A stretch of DNA of 60,554 nucleotides from an uncultured Burkholderiaceae bacterium (GCA_937871985.1 CALMPB010000438.1:1-60554), one strand, 5' to 3'. Positions 45,457-57,129 are shown, counted from the first letter of the stretch. The notes: a model not told the origin generated them from the sequence alone. Numbers and translations: made by a program.

Positions 45457-45998
45457 GATTGTTCCGTTGATTCGACAAGCGTCTTGAGCGCCTGAAACAG
45501 GGCGCGGAAATGTTTGCGCTGCGGATCCTGGCCGGGCTGCAGCGCTGCATTGCCTTGGGCTTCCTTGCGGCCGGCCCGGATCAGCGTGCGCAGCTGCTGG
45601 CCGTCGGCGCCAGGGTATTCGTTCAACAGCTTGGTCAGGGTTTCGTCGTCGGCCAGCAGGCGGTCGCGCAGGGTTTCCAGGCGATGCAGTTCCTGGGTTT
45701 GCTCGCGCGACCCATTGAGCCAGACATCGAGCTGCCTGGTGATGGTTTCGGCGTCGGCCTGGCGCATGAGCTTGCCCACGTAATGCACCTGGCGCCGCCG
45801 GCCCTCGCGGCTGGTGGTGCGTTGGGCCAGGCGAATGGCCTCGTACAGTTTTTCGTCCAGGGGCAGTTGCTTGAGTTTTTCGGTGGGCAGTTCCACGAGC
45901 TGTTTGCCCAGGTCGTGCAGGGCCAGCATTTCGCGTTTGACCTGCGATTTGCTGGGACCGTCGTATTCGCCGGCTAAGTCGTTGGTGTCGTCGTGCAT
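45453..45998 (-). CDS. yjgA: Ribosome-associated protein YjgA (DarP)
   Basis: 181 residues from ATG 45998 ([14 protein letters not shown]), with no strong ribosome-binding site; the frame is open to 46091. Family blocks: [23 protein letters not shown] (about 16-38), [16 protein letters not shown] (about 66-81), then a helical tail ending [12 protein letters not shown]. YjgA/DarP associates with late 50S assembly intermediates. Divergent from pmbA, a pairing seen across many proteobacteria. Confidence 0.93.
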   Translation of the reverse strand: MHDDTNDLAGEYDGPSKSQVKREMLALHDLGKQLVELPTEKLKQLPLDEKLYEAIRLAQRTTSREGRRRQVHYVGKLMRQADAETITRQLDVWLNGSREQTQELHRLETLRDRLLADDETLTKLLNEYPGADGQQLRTLIRAGRKEAQGNAALQPGQDPQRKHFRALFQALKTLVESTEQS

Positions 45999-46059
45999 TG
46001 GGGGCAAAAAATTTTCTCGATTAGCGATATGATAACCGTCTAACTTCACAAGAGCAGCA

Positions 46060-47427
46060 ATGAGTCGACAATCCTCCCTACGCCTACCCATTTCCGAAAA
46101 CCAGGCTCAATTTCGCGAGCTCGTGCAAGATGCCCTGAAGCACGCCAAGTCGCTGGGCGCCAGCGATGCCGCCGCTGAAGTCTCCGAGAGCGCGGGGCTG
46201 TCGGTTTCGGTGCGCAACAAAGACATCGAAACGGTCGAGCAGACGCGCGACCGCTCGCTGGACGTCACGGTTTTCGCCGGCCAGAAGCGCGGCTCGGCCT
46301 CGACGTCCGACTTCTCCTCCCAGGCGCTGCGCGAAACCGTCGAAGCGGCGTGGCATATCGCCCGCTACACGGCCGAAGATCCCGCCGCCGGGCTGCCCGA
46401 CGCCGACAGTCTGGCCACCGAGTTTCCCGATTTGCAGCTCTACCATCCCTGGGAAATCGACGCCGACCAGGCCGCCAAGCTGGCGCTCAAGGCCGAGCGG
46501 GCCGCCAGCGCCGTCAGTCCCCTCATCACCAATACCGATGGCGCGTCGGTCAGCACCTTCGAAGGCCATTTCGTCCTGGGCAATAGCCGGGGCTTTCTGG
46601 CGGGCTATCCTTATTCGCGGCATTCGCTGTCGGTGGCGCCCATTGCGGGACGCGGCGCGTCCATGCAGCGCGACTACTGGTATACGGCCGATCGCCAGGC
46701 CAGCCGCCTGGCCGACGCGGGCGAGGTGGGGCGCTACGCCGCCGAACGCACCCTGGCCCGCCTTTCGGCGCGCCGCATCAAGACCGGGCGCTTCCCCGTC
46801 TTGTTCGAAGCGCCCCTGGCCCTGGGCCTGCTGGGCGCCCTGGTGCAGGCGACCAGCGGCGGCGCGCTGTACCGCAAGGCCAGCTTCCTGATCGACTCGC
46901 TGGGCAAGCCGGTTTTGGCCGACCACATCCAGGTCGTTGAAGACCCGCTGGTGGCCGGCGCCATGGGCAGTTCGGCCTTCGACGACGAAGGCGTGCGCAC
47001 GCAGGCCCGGGACGTCGTGCTGGCCGGCGTCCTGCAGGGCTATTTCCTGTCCACGTACACCGCCCGCAAGCTCAATATGCGCACCACCGGCAACGCGGGC
47101 GGCTCGCACAACCTCAGCCTTGCCTCGCGCCTTACGCAGCCGGGCGACGACTTCCGCGCCATGCTGCGCAAAATGGGCACGGGCTTTCTGGTTACCGAAC
47201 TGATCGGACAGGGCGTCAACTACGTTACCGGCGACTACTCGCGCGGGGCGTTCGGCTATTGGGTCAAGAACGGCGAAATCCAGCATGCGGTGCAGGAAGT
47301 CACCATTGCCGGCAACCTGGCCGACATGTTCAAGCAGATCGTCGCCGTGGGCGCCGATGCCATCAACCGCGGCTCCAAGACGTCGGGATCCATCCTGATC
47401 GAGCAGATGGCGATTGCCGGGCAGTAG
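46060..47427 (+). CDS. pmbA: Metalloprotease PmbA (TldE)
   Basis: TldD/TldE complex subunit involved in peptide maturation (for example microcin B17) and CcdA turnover; it lacks the metal-binding HExxH of TldD. 455 residues with family blocks [37 protein letters not shown] (about 36-72), [21 protein letters not shown] and the C-terminal [16 protein letters not shown] (about 344-359). The TldD partner is not in this window. Its promoter must lie in the short gap shared with yjgA. Confidence 0.95.
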   Translation: MSRQSSLRLPISENQAQFRELVQDALKHAKSLGASDAAAEVSESAGLSVSVRNKDIETVEQTRDRSLDVTVFAGQKRGSASTSDFSSQALRETVEAAWHIARYTAEDPAAGLPDADSLATEFPDLQLYHPWEIDADQAAKLALKAERAASAVSPLITNTDGASVSTFEGHFVLGNSRGFLAGYPYSRHSLSVAPIAGRGASMQRDYWYTADRQASRLADAGEVGRYAAERTLARLSARRIKTGRFPVLFEAPLALGLLGALVQATSGGALYRKASFLIDSLGKPVLADHIQVVEDPLVAGAMGSSAFDDEGVRTQARDVVLAGVLQGYFLSTYTARKLNMRTTGNAGGSHNLSLASRLTQPGDDFRAMLRKMGTGFLVTELIGQGVNYVTGDYSRGAFGYWVKNGEIQHAVQEVTIAGNLADMFKQIVAVGADAINRGSKTSGSILIEQMAIAGQ

Positions 47428-47445
47428 GCGTTTTGCCAGCGGCGC

Positions 47446-47473
47446 TTGAAAAAACAACAACTTATGCTAATAT
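47446..47473 (+). promoter_or_regulatory. Predicted sigma70 promoter of rplM-rpsI
   Basis: -35 TTGAAA (47446-47451), 16-bp spacer, -10 TAATAT (47468-47473), followed by an AT-rich start region. It opens a leader of about 115 nt. Confidence 0.65.
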
Positions 47474-47544
47474 AGAGGGCTTTTCCAATTATTGGCTTTG
47501 CACGGGCGAGTTACAACGCTTAGGCGGGGCCATTTGGAGAAGGC

Positions 47545-47565
47545 GGGCCAAAATCCGTTTGGCCC
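47545..47565 (+). promoter_or_regulatory. Hairpin in the rplM leader, candidate L13 site
   Basis: GGGCCAAA-5 nt-TTTGGCCC, perfect 8 bp, 30 nt before the rplM start. In E. coli this operon is autoregulated by L13; whether this stem is the L13 site is inference. Confidence 0.5.
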
Positions 47566-47595
47566 TGTAATTCATTATTTAGGATGAACACCATC

Positions 47596-48024
47596 ATGAA
47601 GACCTTTGTGGCCAAGCCGCATGAAGTCAAACGTGACTGGTACGTGATTGACGCCAAGGGCAAAGTCCTCGGTCGTGTGGCCAGCGAAGTCGCACGCCGC
47701 CTGCGTGGCAAGCACAAGCCAGAATTCACGCCTCACGTTGACACCGGCGATTACATCGTCATTATCAACGCCGCTGAAATTGTCGTTACCGGCAACAAGG
47801 CGCAAGACAAGCGTTACTATCGCCACTCGGGCTACCCCGGCGGTATTACCGAAACCACATTCGAGAAAATGCAACAGCGTTTTCCCGGCCGTGCTCTGCA
47901 GAAAGCCGTCAAGGGCATGCTGCCCAAGGGCCCGCTGGGCTATGCCATGGCCAAGAAACTCAAGGTTTACGCTGGCGCCGAGCATCCCCATTCGGCTCAA
48001 CAGCCTAAACCGCTGGAAATCTAA
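47596..48024 (+). CDS. rplM: 50S ribosomal protein L13
   Basis: 142 residues from ATG 47596 ([20 protein letters not shown]), the same length as E. coli L13. A second in-frame ATG at 47584 would make AGG abut the start; AGGATG is correctly spaced for 47596. Binds 23S rRNA early in assembly. Signatures [21 protein letters not shown] and [10 protein letters not shown] are clear. Operon rplM-rpsI, 9-bp gap. Confidence 0.98.
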   Translation: MKTFVAKPHEVKRDWYVIDAKGKVLGRVASEVARRLRGKHKPEFTPHVDTGDYIVIINAAEIVVTGNKAQDKRYYRHSGYPGGITETTFEKMQQRFPGRALQKAVKGMLPKGPLGYAMAKKLKVYAGAEHPHSAQQPKPLEI

Positions 48025-48033
48025 GGACAGGTC

Positions 48034-48426
48034 ATGATCGGTAATTGGAACTATGGAACCGGCCGCCGCAAAACCTCGGTGGCTCGTGTGTTCTTGAAAA
48101 AAGGTTCGGGCAAAATCGTGGTGAACGGCAAGCCTGTCGATGAATACTTTGCTCGTGAAACCGGACGCATGGTCGTTCGTCAGCCTCTTGAGCTGACGGG
48201 CCACCTCGAGTCCTTCGACTTTCACATCAATGTGCATGGCGGCGGCGAAAGCGGCCAGGCCGGCGCAGTGCGCCACGGCATTACCCGCGCGCTCATCGAC
48301 TACGATGAAACGCTCAAGTCTCCGCTCAAGCAGGCGGGTCTGGTAACCCGCGACGCCCGTGAAGTCGAACGTAAAAAAGTCGGTTTCCACAAGGCCCGTC
48401 GTCGCAAGCAGTTCAGCAAGCGCTAA
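48034..48426 (+). CDS. rpsI: 30S ribosomal protein S9
   Basis: 130 residues; its C-terminal RRRKQFSKR tail reaches the P site. Family signature [19 protein letters not shown] (about 69-87) and [15 protein letters not shown] at the N-terminus. Cotranscribed with rplM and followed by a strong terminator. Confidence 0.99.
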   Translation: MIGNWNYGTGRRKTSVARVFLKKGSGKIVVNGKPVDEYFARETGRMVVRQPLELTGHLESFDFHINVHGGGESGQAGAVRHGITRALIDYDETLKSPLKQAGLVTRDAREVERKKVGFHKARRRKQFSKR

Positions 48427-48465
48427 TTGCGCCGCACGGCAGGGCCGCTGGCCCTGCGCGACGTC

Positions 48466-48491
48466 AAAAACCCCGGTGCGCCGGGGTTTTT
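48466..48491 (+). terminator. Rho-independent terminator of rplM-rpsI
   Basis: AAAAACCCCGG-TGCG-CCGGGGTTTTT: 11-bp perfect stem with flanking A and T runs, 39 bp past the rpsI stop. Confidence 0.92.
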
Positions 48492-48618
48492 GCATTGCGG
48501 CCCGTATTTCACAAGTTTGCCTTGCTGGTAAACTTTGAGCTCGTGGCGTGTCCCGGCCTGGCGGCGTTCAGGCGGCGGCAAGCCGGTTGGTTCATCTCAC
48601 GTTTTTCAGGACATCATC

Positions 48619-49680
48619 ATGACCGCGGCAGCATCTCGGATCAAAGTGGGCATCGTCGGCGGCACCGGTTATACCGGCGTCGAGCTCTTGCGCCTGTTGG
48701 CCCAGCACCCCAATGTCGATCTCCAGGCAATCACGTCCCGCAAGGAAGACGGCATGCCGGTGGCCGACATGTTCCCGAACTTGCGCGGCTATGTCGATTT
48801 GCGCTTCGAAACGCCTGAAAAAGCGGGGCTGGATCAATGCGACGTCGTGTTCTTCGCCACGCCGCACGGGGTGGCCATGAGCCAGGCCAAGGAATTGCTG
48901 GCAAAAGGCGTGCGCCTCATCGACCTGGCCGCGGACTTCCGCCTGCAAGATACCGCCGTGTTCGAAAAATGGTACAAAATGCCGCATTCCTGCCCCGAGG
49001 TGCTGGCCGAATCCGTATATGGCCTGGTCGAAGTCAATCGCGCCAAAATCGCCAAGGCGCAGGTAGTCGGCAACCCGGGCTGCTACCCCACCACCGTCAT
49101 CCTGGGTTTGCTGCCTCTCATCGAGAACGGGCTCAGGCTGGTCGACGTGGCGCATATTATCGCCGACTCCAAATCGGGGGTTTCAGGCGCGGGCCGCAAG
49201 GCCGAGGTCGGCACGCTGTTCTCCGAAGCCAGCGACAACTTCAAGGCCTATGGGGTGGCGGGGCATCGCCACCAGCCCGAAGTCTGCGAGCAGTTGGCGG
49301 CGTTGGCGGGCGGGCCGGTAGGCCTGACTTTCGTGCCGCACCTGGTACCCATGATCCGCGGCATGTTCTCCACGCTTTACGCGCGCATTCTGCCCGAAGC
49401 CATGGATACCGATTTCCAGGCTTTGTACGAAAAGCGCTACGCCGACGAAACCTTCGTCGACGTCATGCCGCCGGGCAGCCAGCCCGAAACCCGCTCCGTG
49501 CGCGGGTCCAACCATTTGCGCATTGCCGTGCACCGTCCGGGCGGGGGCGACCAGCTCATCGTCCTGGTCGTGCAGGACAACCTGGTAAAAGGGGCGGCGG
49601 GCCAGGCCGTGCAAAACATGAACCTCATGTTCGGCCTGCCCGAGGAAACCGGGCTGCGGCACGTCGCCGTGCTGCCCTGA
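48619..49680 (+). CDS. argC: N-acetyl-gamma-glutamyl-phosphate reductase
   Basis: Reduces N-acetylglutamyl phosphate in arginine synthesis with NADPH. Start at ATG 48619 ([20 protein letters not shown]), 353 residues, with TCAGGA upstream; the frame is open further 5' but without similarity. Nucleotide motif [17 protein letters not shown], active-site Cys in [16 protein letters not shown] (about 151-166) and catalytic His in [11 protein letters not shown]. argJ of the same pathway is at 3.3 kb. Confidence 0.97.
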   Translation: MTAAASRIKVGIVGGTGYTGVELLRLLAQHPNVDLQAITSRKEDGMPVADMFPNLRGYVDLRFETPEKAGLDQCDVVFFATPHGVAMSQAKELLAKGVRLIDLAADFRLQDTAVFEKWYKMPHSCPEVLAESVYGLVEVNRAKIAKAQVVGNPGCYPTTVILGLLPLIENGLRLVDVAHIIADSKSGVSGAGRKAEVGTLFSEASDNFKAYGVAGHRHQPEVCEQLAALAGGPVGLTFVPHLVPMIRGMFSTLYARILPEAMDTDFQALYEKRYADETFVDVMPPGSQPETRSVRGSNHLRIAVHRPGGGDQLIVLVVQDNLVKGAAGQAVQNMNLMFGLPEETGLRHVAVLP

Positions 49681-49750
49681 TCCCCACGTTGCACACATTG
49701 ATTTACACACTGGGCGTGAACTTCCCGCCTGTTGGCGGAGTCAGTCAGGG

Positions 49751-50515
49751 ATGAATGAAAAAGACACCCCCGACAGCACCGAACCCCCGCTTCATTCCGC
49801 GCCGGCCGAAGCTGCCGTTCTTCCGGCGCGGCACAGCCGGCCACGGGGCGGTATGGTGGCGGCGCTGTGCATCGGCCTGGCATTGGGCTATGCCGGAACG
49901 CACTATGGGCTTGACGACGATGCCCGGCATGTCGCCGATCTGAAAAAGCAGTACGAAACCACGCTGGCGCAGCATTTGTACGACCTGAACGCGGCCATGA
50001 TGCGGGCCGACGCCTTGCAGGGCCAATTGGCGGTGGAGGAAAGCACGCGCAAAAGCCTGGAGGCCACGCTGCAGACGACGCAGCAGGATCTTGGCCGGGC
50101 CCGCGATCAACTGGCGTTTTACAACCAGTTGCTGCCGGCCGGGCCCAACGGTTCCATCAGCATCCGGGCCCTTGATATCGAGCAGCGCGGCCCCACTTTG
50201 CATTACAAGGTGCTGCTCATGCGCAATGCGCCCGGCGATGAAACGTTCAATGGCCTTATGGAATTTGTGGCAAATGGCTCGGAAAAGGGTAAAACGGTTA
50301 AAATAACCTTGCATCCCGCCTTGGCCGAGAATGCTGCTTTGGCCAGCGGCGTGGCCGATACGGCAAAATTGGCGCTAAGTTTCGACCAGTTTCAACGCGG
50401 CGAAGGGGTATTGAGCATTCCGCCGGGGTTTGTCCCCAAAGCCATTACGCTCAATATTCTCGAGGGCGAAACGGTGCGCGTGTCGCGCACGGTCGATCTG
50501 GCCCCCGCCCACTGA
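49751..50515 (+). CDS. DUF6776-like single-pass membrane protein with coiled coil
   Basis: 254 residues, function unknown. A cytoplasmic N-terminus (about 1-33) is followed by one membrane helix (GGMVAALCIGLALGYAGTHYG, about 33-53) and a heptad-like coiled coil (about 60-122, KKQYETTLAQHLYDLNAAMMR ... DLGRARDQLAFYNQLLP). The C-terminal beta-rich domain, likely periplasmic, contains KVLLMRNAPGDETFNGLMEFV. Similar proteins lie beside erpA or bactofilin genes in betaproteobacteria. Context suggests envelope shape or stress but proves nothing. Confidence 0.82.
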   Translation: MNEKDTPDSTEPPLHSAPAEAAVLPARHSRPRGGMVAALCIGLALGYAGTHYGLDDDARHVADLKKQYETTLAQHLYDLNAAMMRADALQGQLAVEESTRKSLEATLQTTQQDLGRARDQLAFYNQLLPAGPNGSISIRALDIEQRGPTLHYKVLLMRNAPGDETFNGLMEFVANGSEKGKTVKITLHPALAENAALASGVADTAKLALSFDQFQRGEGVLSIPPGFVPKAITLNILEGETVRVSRTVDLAPAH

Positions 50516-50582
50516 CCCGGCGCCGTAGTTTGGGCCAGCCTTTGTTTTTTATTGCGCAATTCAATATTGCCTGGAGTACCAA

Positions 50583-50951
50583 ATGACTACACTGACAGAA
50601 TCCGTCGACCTGCAGGTTCCGCCTCCCGCGCTGGTGTTCACCGATGCGGCCGCAGCCAAGGTCAAGGATTTGCTGGCCGAAGAGGGCAACCCCGACCTCA
50701 AGCTGCGCGTTTTCGTGCAGGGTGGGGGATGTTCCGGGTTTCAGTACGGGTTCACCTTCGACGAAGTCATCAACGATGACGACACCACCATCGACAAAGA
50801 AGGCGTGCAACTGCTGGTCGATCCCATGAGCTTCCAGTACTTGTTCGGCGCCGAAATCGACTACAAAGACGACATCGAAGGCTCCCAGTTCGTCATCCGC
50901 AACCCCAACGCCACGTCCACCTGCGGTTGCGGGTCGTCGTTTACCGCCTGA
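50583..50951 (+). CDS. erpA: Iron-sulfur cluster insertion protein ErpA
   Basis: 122-residue A-type Fe-S carrier. The three cluster cysteines are seen in [12 protein letters not shown] (about 48-59) and the C-terminal STCGCGSSF (about 112-120). Delivers clusters to IspG/H and other apoproteins. Good ribosome-binding site CTGGAG. Its stop is one base from the convergent anmK stop, so no terminator fits between them. Confidence 0.97.
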   Translation: MTTLTESVDLQVPPPALVFTDAAAAKVKDLLAEEGNPDLKLRVFVQGGGCSGFQYGFTFDEVINDDDTTIDKEGVQLLVDPMSFQYLFGAEIDYKDDIEGSQFVIRNPNATSTCGCGSSFTA

Positions 50952-50952
50952 T

Positions 50953-52056
50953 TCAGGCTGGGTATTTGCAGCCGAGCACGCTTGGGTGGCGCGCGCCGGT
51001 AACGGCGGGCAGGCCCGCCGGGCGGCCCTGTTCGTAGGCCCAGGCCAGCCAGGCGAATGCCAGAGCCTCGACAAGCTGCGGCGCAATGCCGGCTTCCTTC
51101 GTCGAGCGCACAGGGCGCTGCAAGGCGTGCTCCAGTTCGCGCATCAGCCCCGGGTTTTGCGCGCCTCCTCCGCAAACCAGCATATCCTGGGTTTCGGGCG
51201 CCCAGGCTTCAATGGCCTGCGCCACGGTGCTGACGGTAAAGCTTTGCAGGGTTGCCTGCACGTCGCGGGCCGAAGGCGCCATGGCGGCGAATGACGCCAG
51301 CTTGTGATTCAGCCATGATTCGTTGAACAGGTCGCGCCCGGTGGATTTTGGGGGCGGCAGCGCCAGCCAGGGCTCATCCAGCAGCGCGTCGAGCAGGGCG
51401 GGAATGCTTCGGCCGCCGGCGGCCCAACTGCCCATATCGTCGTAGTCGCAGCCGGTATGCTTTTTGCACCAGAGATCCAGCAGGACATTGGCCGGCCCGG
51501 TGTCGAAACCGCGCACGTCGCGGCCGGGGCTCAGCAGCGTGACGTTGCCGATACCGCCAAGATTCAGCACGGCGCGTGGCTGCTCCCCGCTGAACACGGC
51601 TTGGTGAAACCCCGGCACCAACGGCGCGCCCTGGCCGCCGGCCGCCACGTCGCGCGTGCGGAAATCGGCGATCACGGCGATTCCGGTGAGTTCAGCCAGC
51701 AACGCGGGAGCATTGAGCTGCAAGGTGTAGCCATTGGCCGGGTCGTGGCGAACCGTCTGGCCGTGCGCGCCGATGGCGGCAATGTTTTCGGGGGGGGCGC
51801 CCGCTTCGTCCAGCAGTTGCCGGCAGGCCTTGGCATAGAGCCGGCTTAACTCATTGCCGGCCAGTGCCGCGCGCACCAGCTCGTTGTTCCCGGGCAGGTT
51901 CAGGCTGAGGAACTCCTGGCGCAGCGCCGGCGGCATAGGGAGCGAGGCCTGCGCGAGGACACCCGGCATGGCCGTGGAAAAATCGGCCAGAACCGCATCG
52001 ACACCGTCGAGGCTGGTGCCTGACATTACGCCGATATACAGTGCGGAGCGGGCCAT
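50953..52056 (-). CDS. anmK: Anhydro-N-acetylmuramic acid kinase
   Basis: Phosphorylates and opens 1,6-anhydro-MurNAc during murein recycling. 367 residues, ASKHA fold: GVMSGTSLDGVDAVL (about 8-22), GAHGQTVRHDP (about 96-106), NLGGIGNVTLL, FDTGPANVLLD (about 184-194) and VCGGGAQNPGLM. It works with mpl at 25 kb in peptidoglycan recycling, and is followed upstream by the M23 peptidase gene. Confidence 0.96.
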   Translation of the reverse strand: MARSALYIGVMSGTSLDGVDAVLADFSTAMPGVLAQASLPMPPALRQEFLSLNLPGNNELVRAALAGNELSRLYAKACRQLLDEAGAPPENIAAIGAHGQTVRHDPANGYTLQLNAPALLAELTGIAVIADFRTRDVAAGGQGAPLVPGFHQAVFSGEQPRAVLNLGGIGNVTLLSPGRDVRGFDTGPANVLLDLWCKKHTGCDYDDMGSWAAGGRSIPALLDALLDEPWLALPPPKSTGRDLFNESWLNHKLASFAAMAPSARDVQATLQSFTVSTVAQAIEAWAPETQDMLVCGGGAQNPGLMRELEHALQRPVRSTKEAGIAPQLVEALAFAWLAWAYEQGRPAGLPAVTGARHPSVLGCKYPA

Positions 52057-52077
52057 GGGCGGTGCGGCCGGACAACC

Positions 52078-53454
52078 TTAGCGGCTGGCCAACTGGATAT
52101 GATCGGTTTGCAGGCTGGCCAGCATATGGATGTCTTGCCGATAGCTGCCGACCTGATCATTGAAAGCCTGGCGGTCCGCGCCTTCCAGCGCGCGGGCCAC
52201 CGGCAGGTCGACCGAGAGGGGGTCGATCGGTTTGTCGGCGACGCGGAACTCGTAATGCAGATGCGGGCCCGTAGCCCAGCCGGTGGCGCCGACGTAGCCG
52301 ATGAGCTGGCCCTGTTCGACGGTATCACCTTTTTTCAGGCCCGGCGCAAAGCGGCTTTGGTGTGCGTACAGCGTGGTGATCTTGTTGTAGTGCTTGAGGA
52401 TGACGACATTGCCGTAGCCGTTTTGCTGGCCGATGAACTCTACCGTGCCGTCGGCGGTGGCGTGTATGGGGGTGCCCTGGGGCGCGGCGTAGTCGACGCC
52501 CTGATGGCCTTTCCAGACGCCGTGTATGGGATGCTTGCGCATGCCGAAGGTGGAGCTGATGCGGGTAAATTGCAGCGCCGTGCGCAGGAATGCGCCCTTC
52601 AGGCTGCTGCCCGAAAAATCGTAATAGCCGCCGGCCCCGTTCCTGGGCTTGAACCAGACGGCGGTATAGGTTTTGCCCTGGTTGACGAACTCCATGGCCA
52701 GAACGCGTCCCGAGCCGACATCTTTGCCTCCGTGCGCATGGACTTCGTAGATGACGCGGAACTGGTCGCCTTTGCGCAGATCCTGCATGAAATCGATTTT
52801 GCTGGCCAGAATGCTGGCCATTTGCTGGGTGATGGCGTCGGGGATGTCGGCCGTGTCGGTAGCCCCGAACAGGGACGACACGATTTCGCCTTCGCCCATG
52901 TGGATTTGCGTGTCGGTGGCCTGGCTGTGCTCGGCGGCGGTGTAGCTGCCATTGCCTGTCGGCGTGATTTCAAGCCATTTGGAAACGAAGCCGTCGTTAT
53001 CCGTCGTGCCCGGCGTATGGTAGTAGCGCAGCCAGGCGAGATCGCCGTTCTCGTCCAGCGCCGCCTGCACGCTGCGGCCCGGGTACAGTTTATAGATGGA
53101 GCGCGCGTCCTTGTCATGGACGAGAAAAGGCAGGAGCTTGTCGTCGTGGATGTTCAGGCGCTGCAATACCGCTGCCAGCGTGTCACCGGGCCGGATCCGC
53201 GTTTCGTCGATGAACGGAGCCGAAAACTGCGTCTGAGCGATTCTTGAAGGGAGCAGCGCGGGCAAGGCAAGGCTTTGATGCGCTTGATACACTGGCGGAG
53301 GCGGTGCGCTGGGTTTTACCACTGCCAGCGCGGCGGCGGTGGCGAAAAGACCGAATGCCATGAACACCAGGCCATTCGTAAAATAGTGGTGTTTGCGGGG
53401 ACGGGCTTGCGGATTGACGAGGGAGGTTGCGGTAGGTATCCCTTTTTTGAACAT
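52078..53454 (-). CDS. M23-family murein endopeptidase with LysM/opacity-type region
   Basis: 458 residues. An N-terminal membrane anchor (about 30-48, GLVFMAFGLFATAAALAVV) is followed by a periplasmic part with an OapA/LysM-like region (RIRPGDTLAAVLQRLNIHDDKLL) and the M23 domain. Zinc ligands are visible in KGHQGVDYAAPQGTP (HxxxD, about 325-340) and GPHLHYEFRV (HxH, about 404-413), so the enzyme should be active and cut cross-links, as MepM does. The start is 22 bp upstream of anmK in the same direction. Divergent from tyrS. Confidence 0.93.
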   Translation of the reverse strand: MFKKGIPTATSLVNPQARPRKHHYFTNGLVFMAFGLFATAAALAVVKPSAPPPPVYQAHQSLALPALLPSRIAQTQFSAPFIDETRIRPGDTLAAVLQRLNIHDDKLLPFLVHDKDARSIYKLYPGRSVQAALDENGDLAWLRYYHTPGTTDNDGFVSKWLEITPTGNGSYTAAEHSQATDTQIHMGEGEIVSSLFGATDTADIPDAITQQMASILASKIDFMQDLRKGDQFRVIYEVHAHGGKDVGSGRVLAMEFVNQGKTYTAVWFKPRNGAGGYYDFSGSSLKGAFLRTALQFTRISSTFGMRKHPIHGVWKGHQGVDYAAPQGTPIHATADGTVEFIGQQNGYGNVVILKHYNKITTLYAHQSRFAPGLKKGDTVEQGQLIGYVGATGWATGPHLHYEFRVADKPIDPLSVDLPVARALEGADRQAFNDQVGSYRQDIHMLASLQTDHIQLASR

Positions 53455-53724
53455 TGAACTAAAGCCTGTGGGTCGTTTTCTGTTGAAGGACTCGCCTCGA
53501 ACAATGCTCGATAGCTACGGCATTCGTGGCGACAGAAGATTGCCCGACCCAGACACTCTGATAAGATTGTGTTGCGCCAAGCTAAAGGCACCACCGTTTT
53601 TACAATTCTGTAACAACCAGTGCCGCCTTAACTCGTAATCCTAACGCAATAGCGTGGGTTTTTCGAGTCTTTTTTGGTTTTTTTACCCACTCAATCCATC
53701 TCTCTTTAGCATAACGGTTTTTAT

Positions 53725-54954
53725 ATGTCGTCCTCCGAAGTCCTTATCACGCCCGAAGTTGAAGCCGATTTGCGCGTTGTCAAGCGAGGATGCGACGAAC
53801 TGCTGGTGGAGTCCGAGTTCGCCCGCAAGCTGGCGCGCAGCCGCGCAACGGGGCAGCCGCTGCGCATCAAGCTGGGGCTGGATCCCACCGCGCCCGACAT
53901 CCATCTGGGCCATACCGTGGTGCTCAACAAAATGCGGCAGTTGCAGGATCTTGGGCATACCGTCATTTTCCTGATCGGCGACTTTACCTCGATGATCGGC
54001 GACCCCAGCGGACGCAACGTTACGCGGCCTCCGCTGACGGCCGAACAAATCCAGGAAAACGCCAAAACCTATTATGCGCAGGCCAGCCTGGTGCTGGATC
54101 CGGCCAAAACCGAAATCCGCTACAACTCCGAATGGTGCGATCCTCTTGGCGCGCGGGGCCTGATCCAGCTGGCGTCGCGCTATACCGTGGCCCGCATGAT
54201 GGAGCGCGACGACTTCACGCGCCGCTTCAAGGGCGGCGTGCCCATTTCGGTGCACGAATTCCTGTACCCGCTTATGCAAGGCTACGACTCCGTGGCCTTG
54301 AAGGCCGACCTCGAACTGGGCGGCACCGACCAAAAATTCAATCTGCTGGTGGGGCGCGAGCTGCAAAAAGAATACGGCCAGGAGCCCCAGTGCATCCTGA
54401 CCATGCCTTTGCTCGAGGGCATCGACGGCGTCGACAAAATGTCCAAGTCCAAGGGCAATTACATTGGTATTTCCGAAACGCCGGATTCCATGTTCGGCAA
54501 GATCATGTCGATCTCCGATACGCTGATGTGGCGTTATTACGAACTGCTTTCCTTCCGCTCGCTTGACGAGATCGCCTTGCTGCAGAAGCAGGTTCACGAT
54601 GGCGCCAACCCGCGCGACACCAAGGTGCTGCTGGCCCAGGAAATCGTTGCCCGTTTCCATTCGCAACAGGCTGCCCACGATGCGCTGGCCCGCTTCGAGG
54701 CCCGGTTCCGCGACGGCATGATTCCCGAAGACATGCCCGAGATGCAGCTGGGCGGTGCGCCCATGGGCATACTCAAAGTGTTGCGCGAGGCCGGCCTGGT
54801 GGCATCGGCGTCCGAGGCGCAACGCAACATCGAGCAGCGCGGCGTGCGCATCGATGGCGACCGCATCGAAGACAAAGGCCTGTTGCTGCAGGCCGGCACG
54901 TATGTGGTTCAGGTGGGCAAGCGCAAGTTCGCCCGTGTAACGCTCAATGCGTAA
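53725..54954 (+). CDS. tyrS: Tyrosyl-tRNA synthetase
   Basis: 409 residues, class I. HIGH variant [13 protein letters not shown] (about 52-64), tyrosine-pocket region [24 protein letters not shown] (about 183-206), KMSKS intact in [12 protein letters not shown] (about 238-249) and a C-terminal S4 RNA-binding domain. The HLGH form is typical of the TyrZ-like branch. The 270-bp gap shared with the M23 gene must carry its promoter. Confidence 0.97.
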   Translation: MSSSEVLITPEVEADLRVVKRGCDELLVESEFARKLARSRATGQPLRIKLGLDPTAPDIHLGHTVVLNKMRQLQDLGHTVIFLIGDFTSMIGDPSGRNVTRPPLTAEQIQENAKTYYAQASLVLDPAKTEIRYNSEWCDPLGARGLIQLASRYTVARMMERDDFTRRFKGGVPISVHEFLYPLMQGYDSVALKADLELGGTDQKFNLLVGRELQKEYGQEPQCILTMPLLEGIDGVDKMSKSKGNYIGISETPDSMFGKIMSISDTLMWRYYELLSFRSLDEIALLQKQVHDGANPRDTKVLLAQEIVARFHSQQAAHDALARFEARFRDGMIPEDMPEMQLGGAPMGILKVLREAGLVASASEAQRNIEQRGVRIDGDRIEDKGLLLQAGTYVVQVGKRKFARVTLNA

Positions 54955-55007
54955 GCGGCCCATAAGAAGCGGCCACTTTCATTCATTGTTCTAGTTTAGG
55001 AGGTCTT

Positions 55008-55640
55008 ATGAAGCTTTCCAGCACTTCATTCCAGGATCAGGCGCGCATTCCCGAGCGCAACGCCTTCGGGAAGGTCGATGCGGCATCGCACGTGGCCCTG
55101 GCGGGCAATGCCAATCCCCAGTTGGCCTGGGTCGACGCGCCCGCGGGCACGCAGTCGTTCGTGCTTATCTGCCACGATCCCGATGTGCCCAGCCGTCCCG
55201 ACGACGTCAACCAGGAAGGGCGCGAAGTGCCCGCCGACCTGCCCCGCGTGGACTTCTACCATTGGGTGCTCGTCGATATCGCTGCAACGGTTTCCCAGAT
55301 TGCCGAAGGCGCTTATTCCAACGACGTGACCCCGCGCGGCAAGTCGGGGCCGAGCGCGGCCAACGGAACGCGCCAGGGCATCAACAGCTATACCAGCTGG
55401 TTCGCCGGCGACCACGACATGAAAGGCGATTATTTCGGTTACGACGGTCCTTGTCCGCCCTGGAACGACGCCATCCAGCACCGCTACATCTTCACGCTGT
55501 ATGCACTGGACATCGCCCGGGTTCCGGTCGAGGGCGCCTTCAATGCCGAAGACGTGCTCAAGGCCATTCAAGGCCATGTCCTGGAGCAGTCCTCCGTCAT
55601 GGGCTGGTATACGTTGAATCCACGCTTGCTGAAAACCTGA
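55008..55640 (+). CDS. YbhB/YbcL (PEBP, Raf-kinase-inhibitor-like) family protein
   Basis: 210 residues of the phosphatidylethanolamine-binding-protein fold. Signature blocks: NPQLAWVDAPAGTQSFVLICHDPDVPSRPDD (about 37-67), DFYHWVLVDI (about 82-91) and YDGPCPPWNDAIQHRYIFTLYALD (about 144-167), forming the anion pocket. No signal peptide. Bacterial members have no settled function. AGGAGG just before the ATG is a strong ribosome-binding site; a terminator lies about 85 bp downstream. Confidence 0.9.
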   Translation: MKLSSTSFQDQARIPERNAFGKVDAASHVALAGNANPQLAWVDAPAGTQSFVLICHDPDVPSRPDDVNQEGREVPADLPRVDFYHWVLVDIAATVSQIAEGAYSNDVTPRGKSGPSAANGTRQGINSYTSWFAGDHDMKGDYFGYDGPCPPWNDAIQHRYIFTLYALDIARVPVEGAFNAEDVLKAIQGHVLEQSSVMGWYTLNPRLLKT

Positions 55641-55724
55641 CGCGGCAAGCCGCGCATGGACGCGCGGCGGGGCCGCGGTCAGTATGAGTTTTACGCATGC
55701 TAACTTGAAGCGCGAGGCGAGATG

Positions 55725-55754
55725 GGCCGGATTTCTTGCGAAATTCGGCCTTTT
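55725..55754 (+). terminator. Rho-independent terminator before glyA
   Basis: GGCCGGATTTC-TTGC-GAAATTCGGCC then TTTT: 11-bp stem with one G-U pair. Ends the YbhB transcript, so glyA has its own promoter. Confidence 0.75.
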
Positions 55755-55847
55755 GCATGCTATTGCCGGCCATATCCACGGGCCTGCGCGACATTCGCGG
55801 TAAAATGCCGGCTATCTTATCCGCCGTACCAATCTCTAGGAAGCTTC

Positions 55848-57092
<1,245 letters not shown>

Positions 57093-57129
57093 CACAGGCA
57101 ACCCTCTGCAAGGGGGGTTGGCAGCCCAT

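Noticed and set aside
54961..54978. GCGGCC repeat after tyrS as a terminator
   Set aside because: It is a direct repeat, not an inverted one, and is not followed by a T-run.
55755..55847. Glycine riboswitch upstream of glyA
   Set aside because: The stretch is too short and lacks the conserved paired aptamer pattern.
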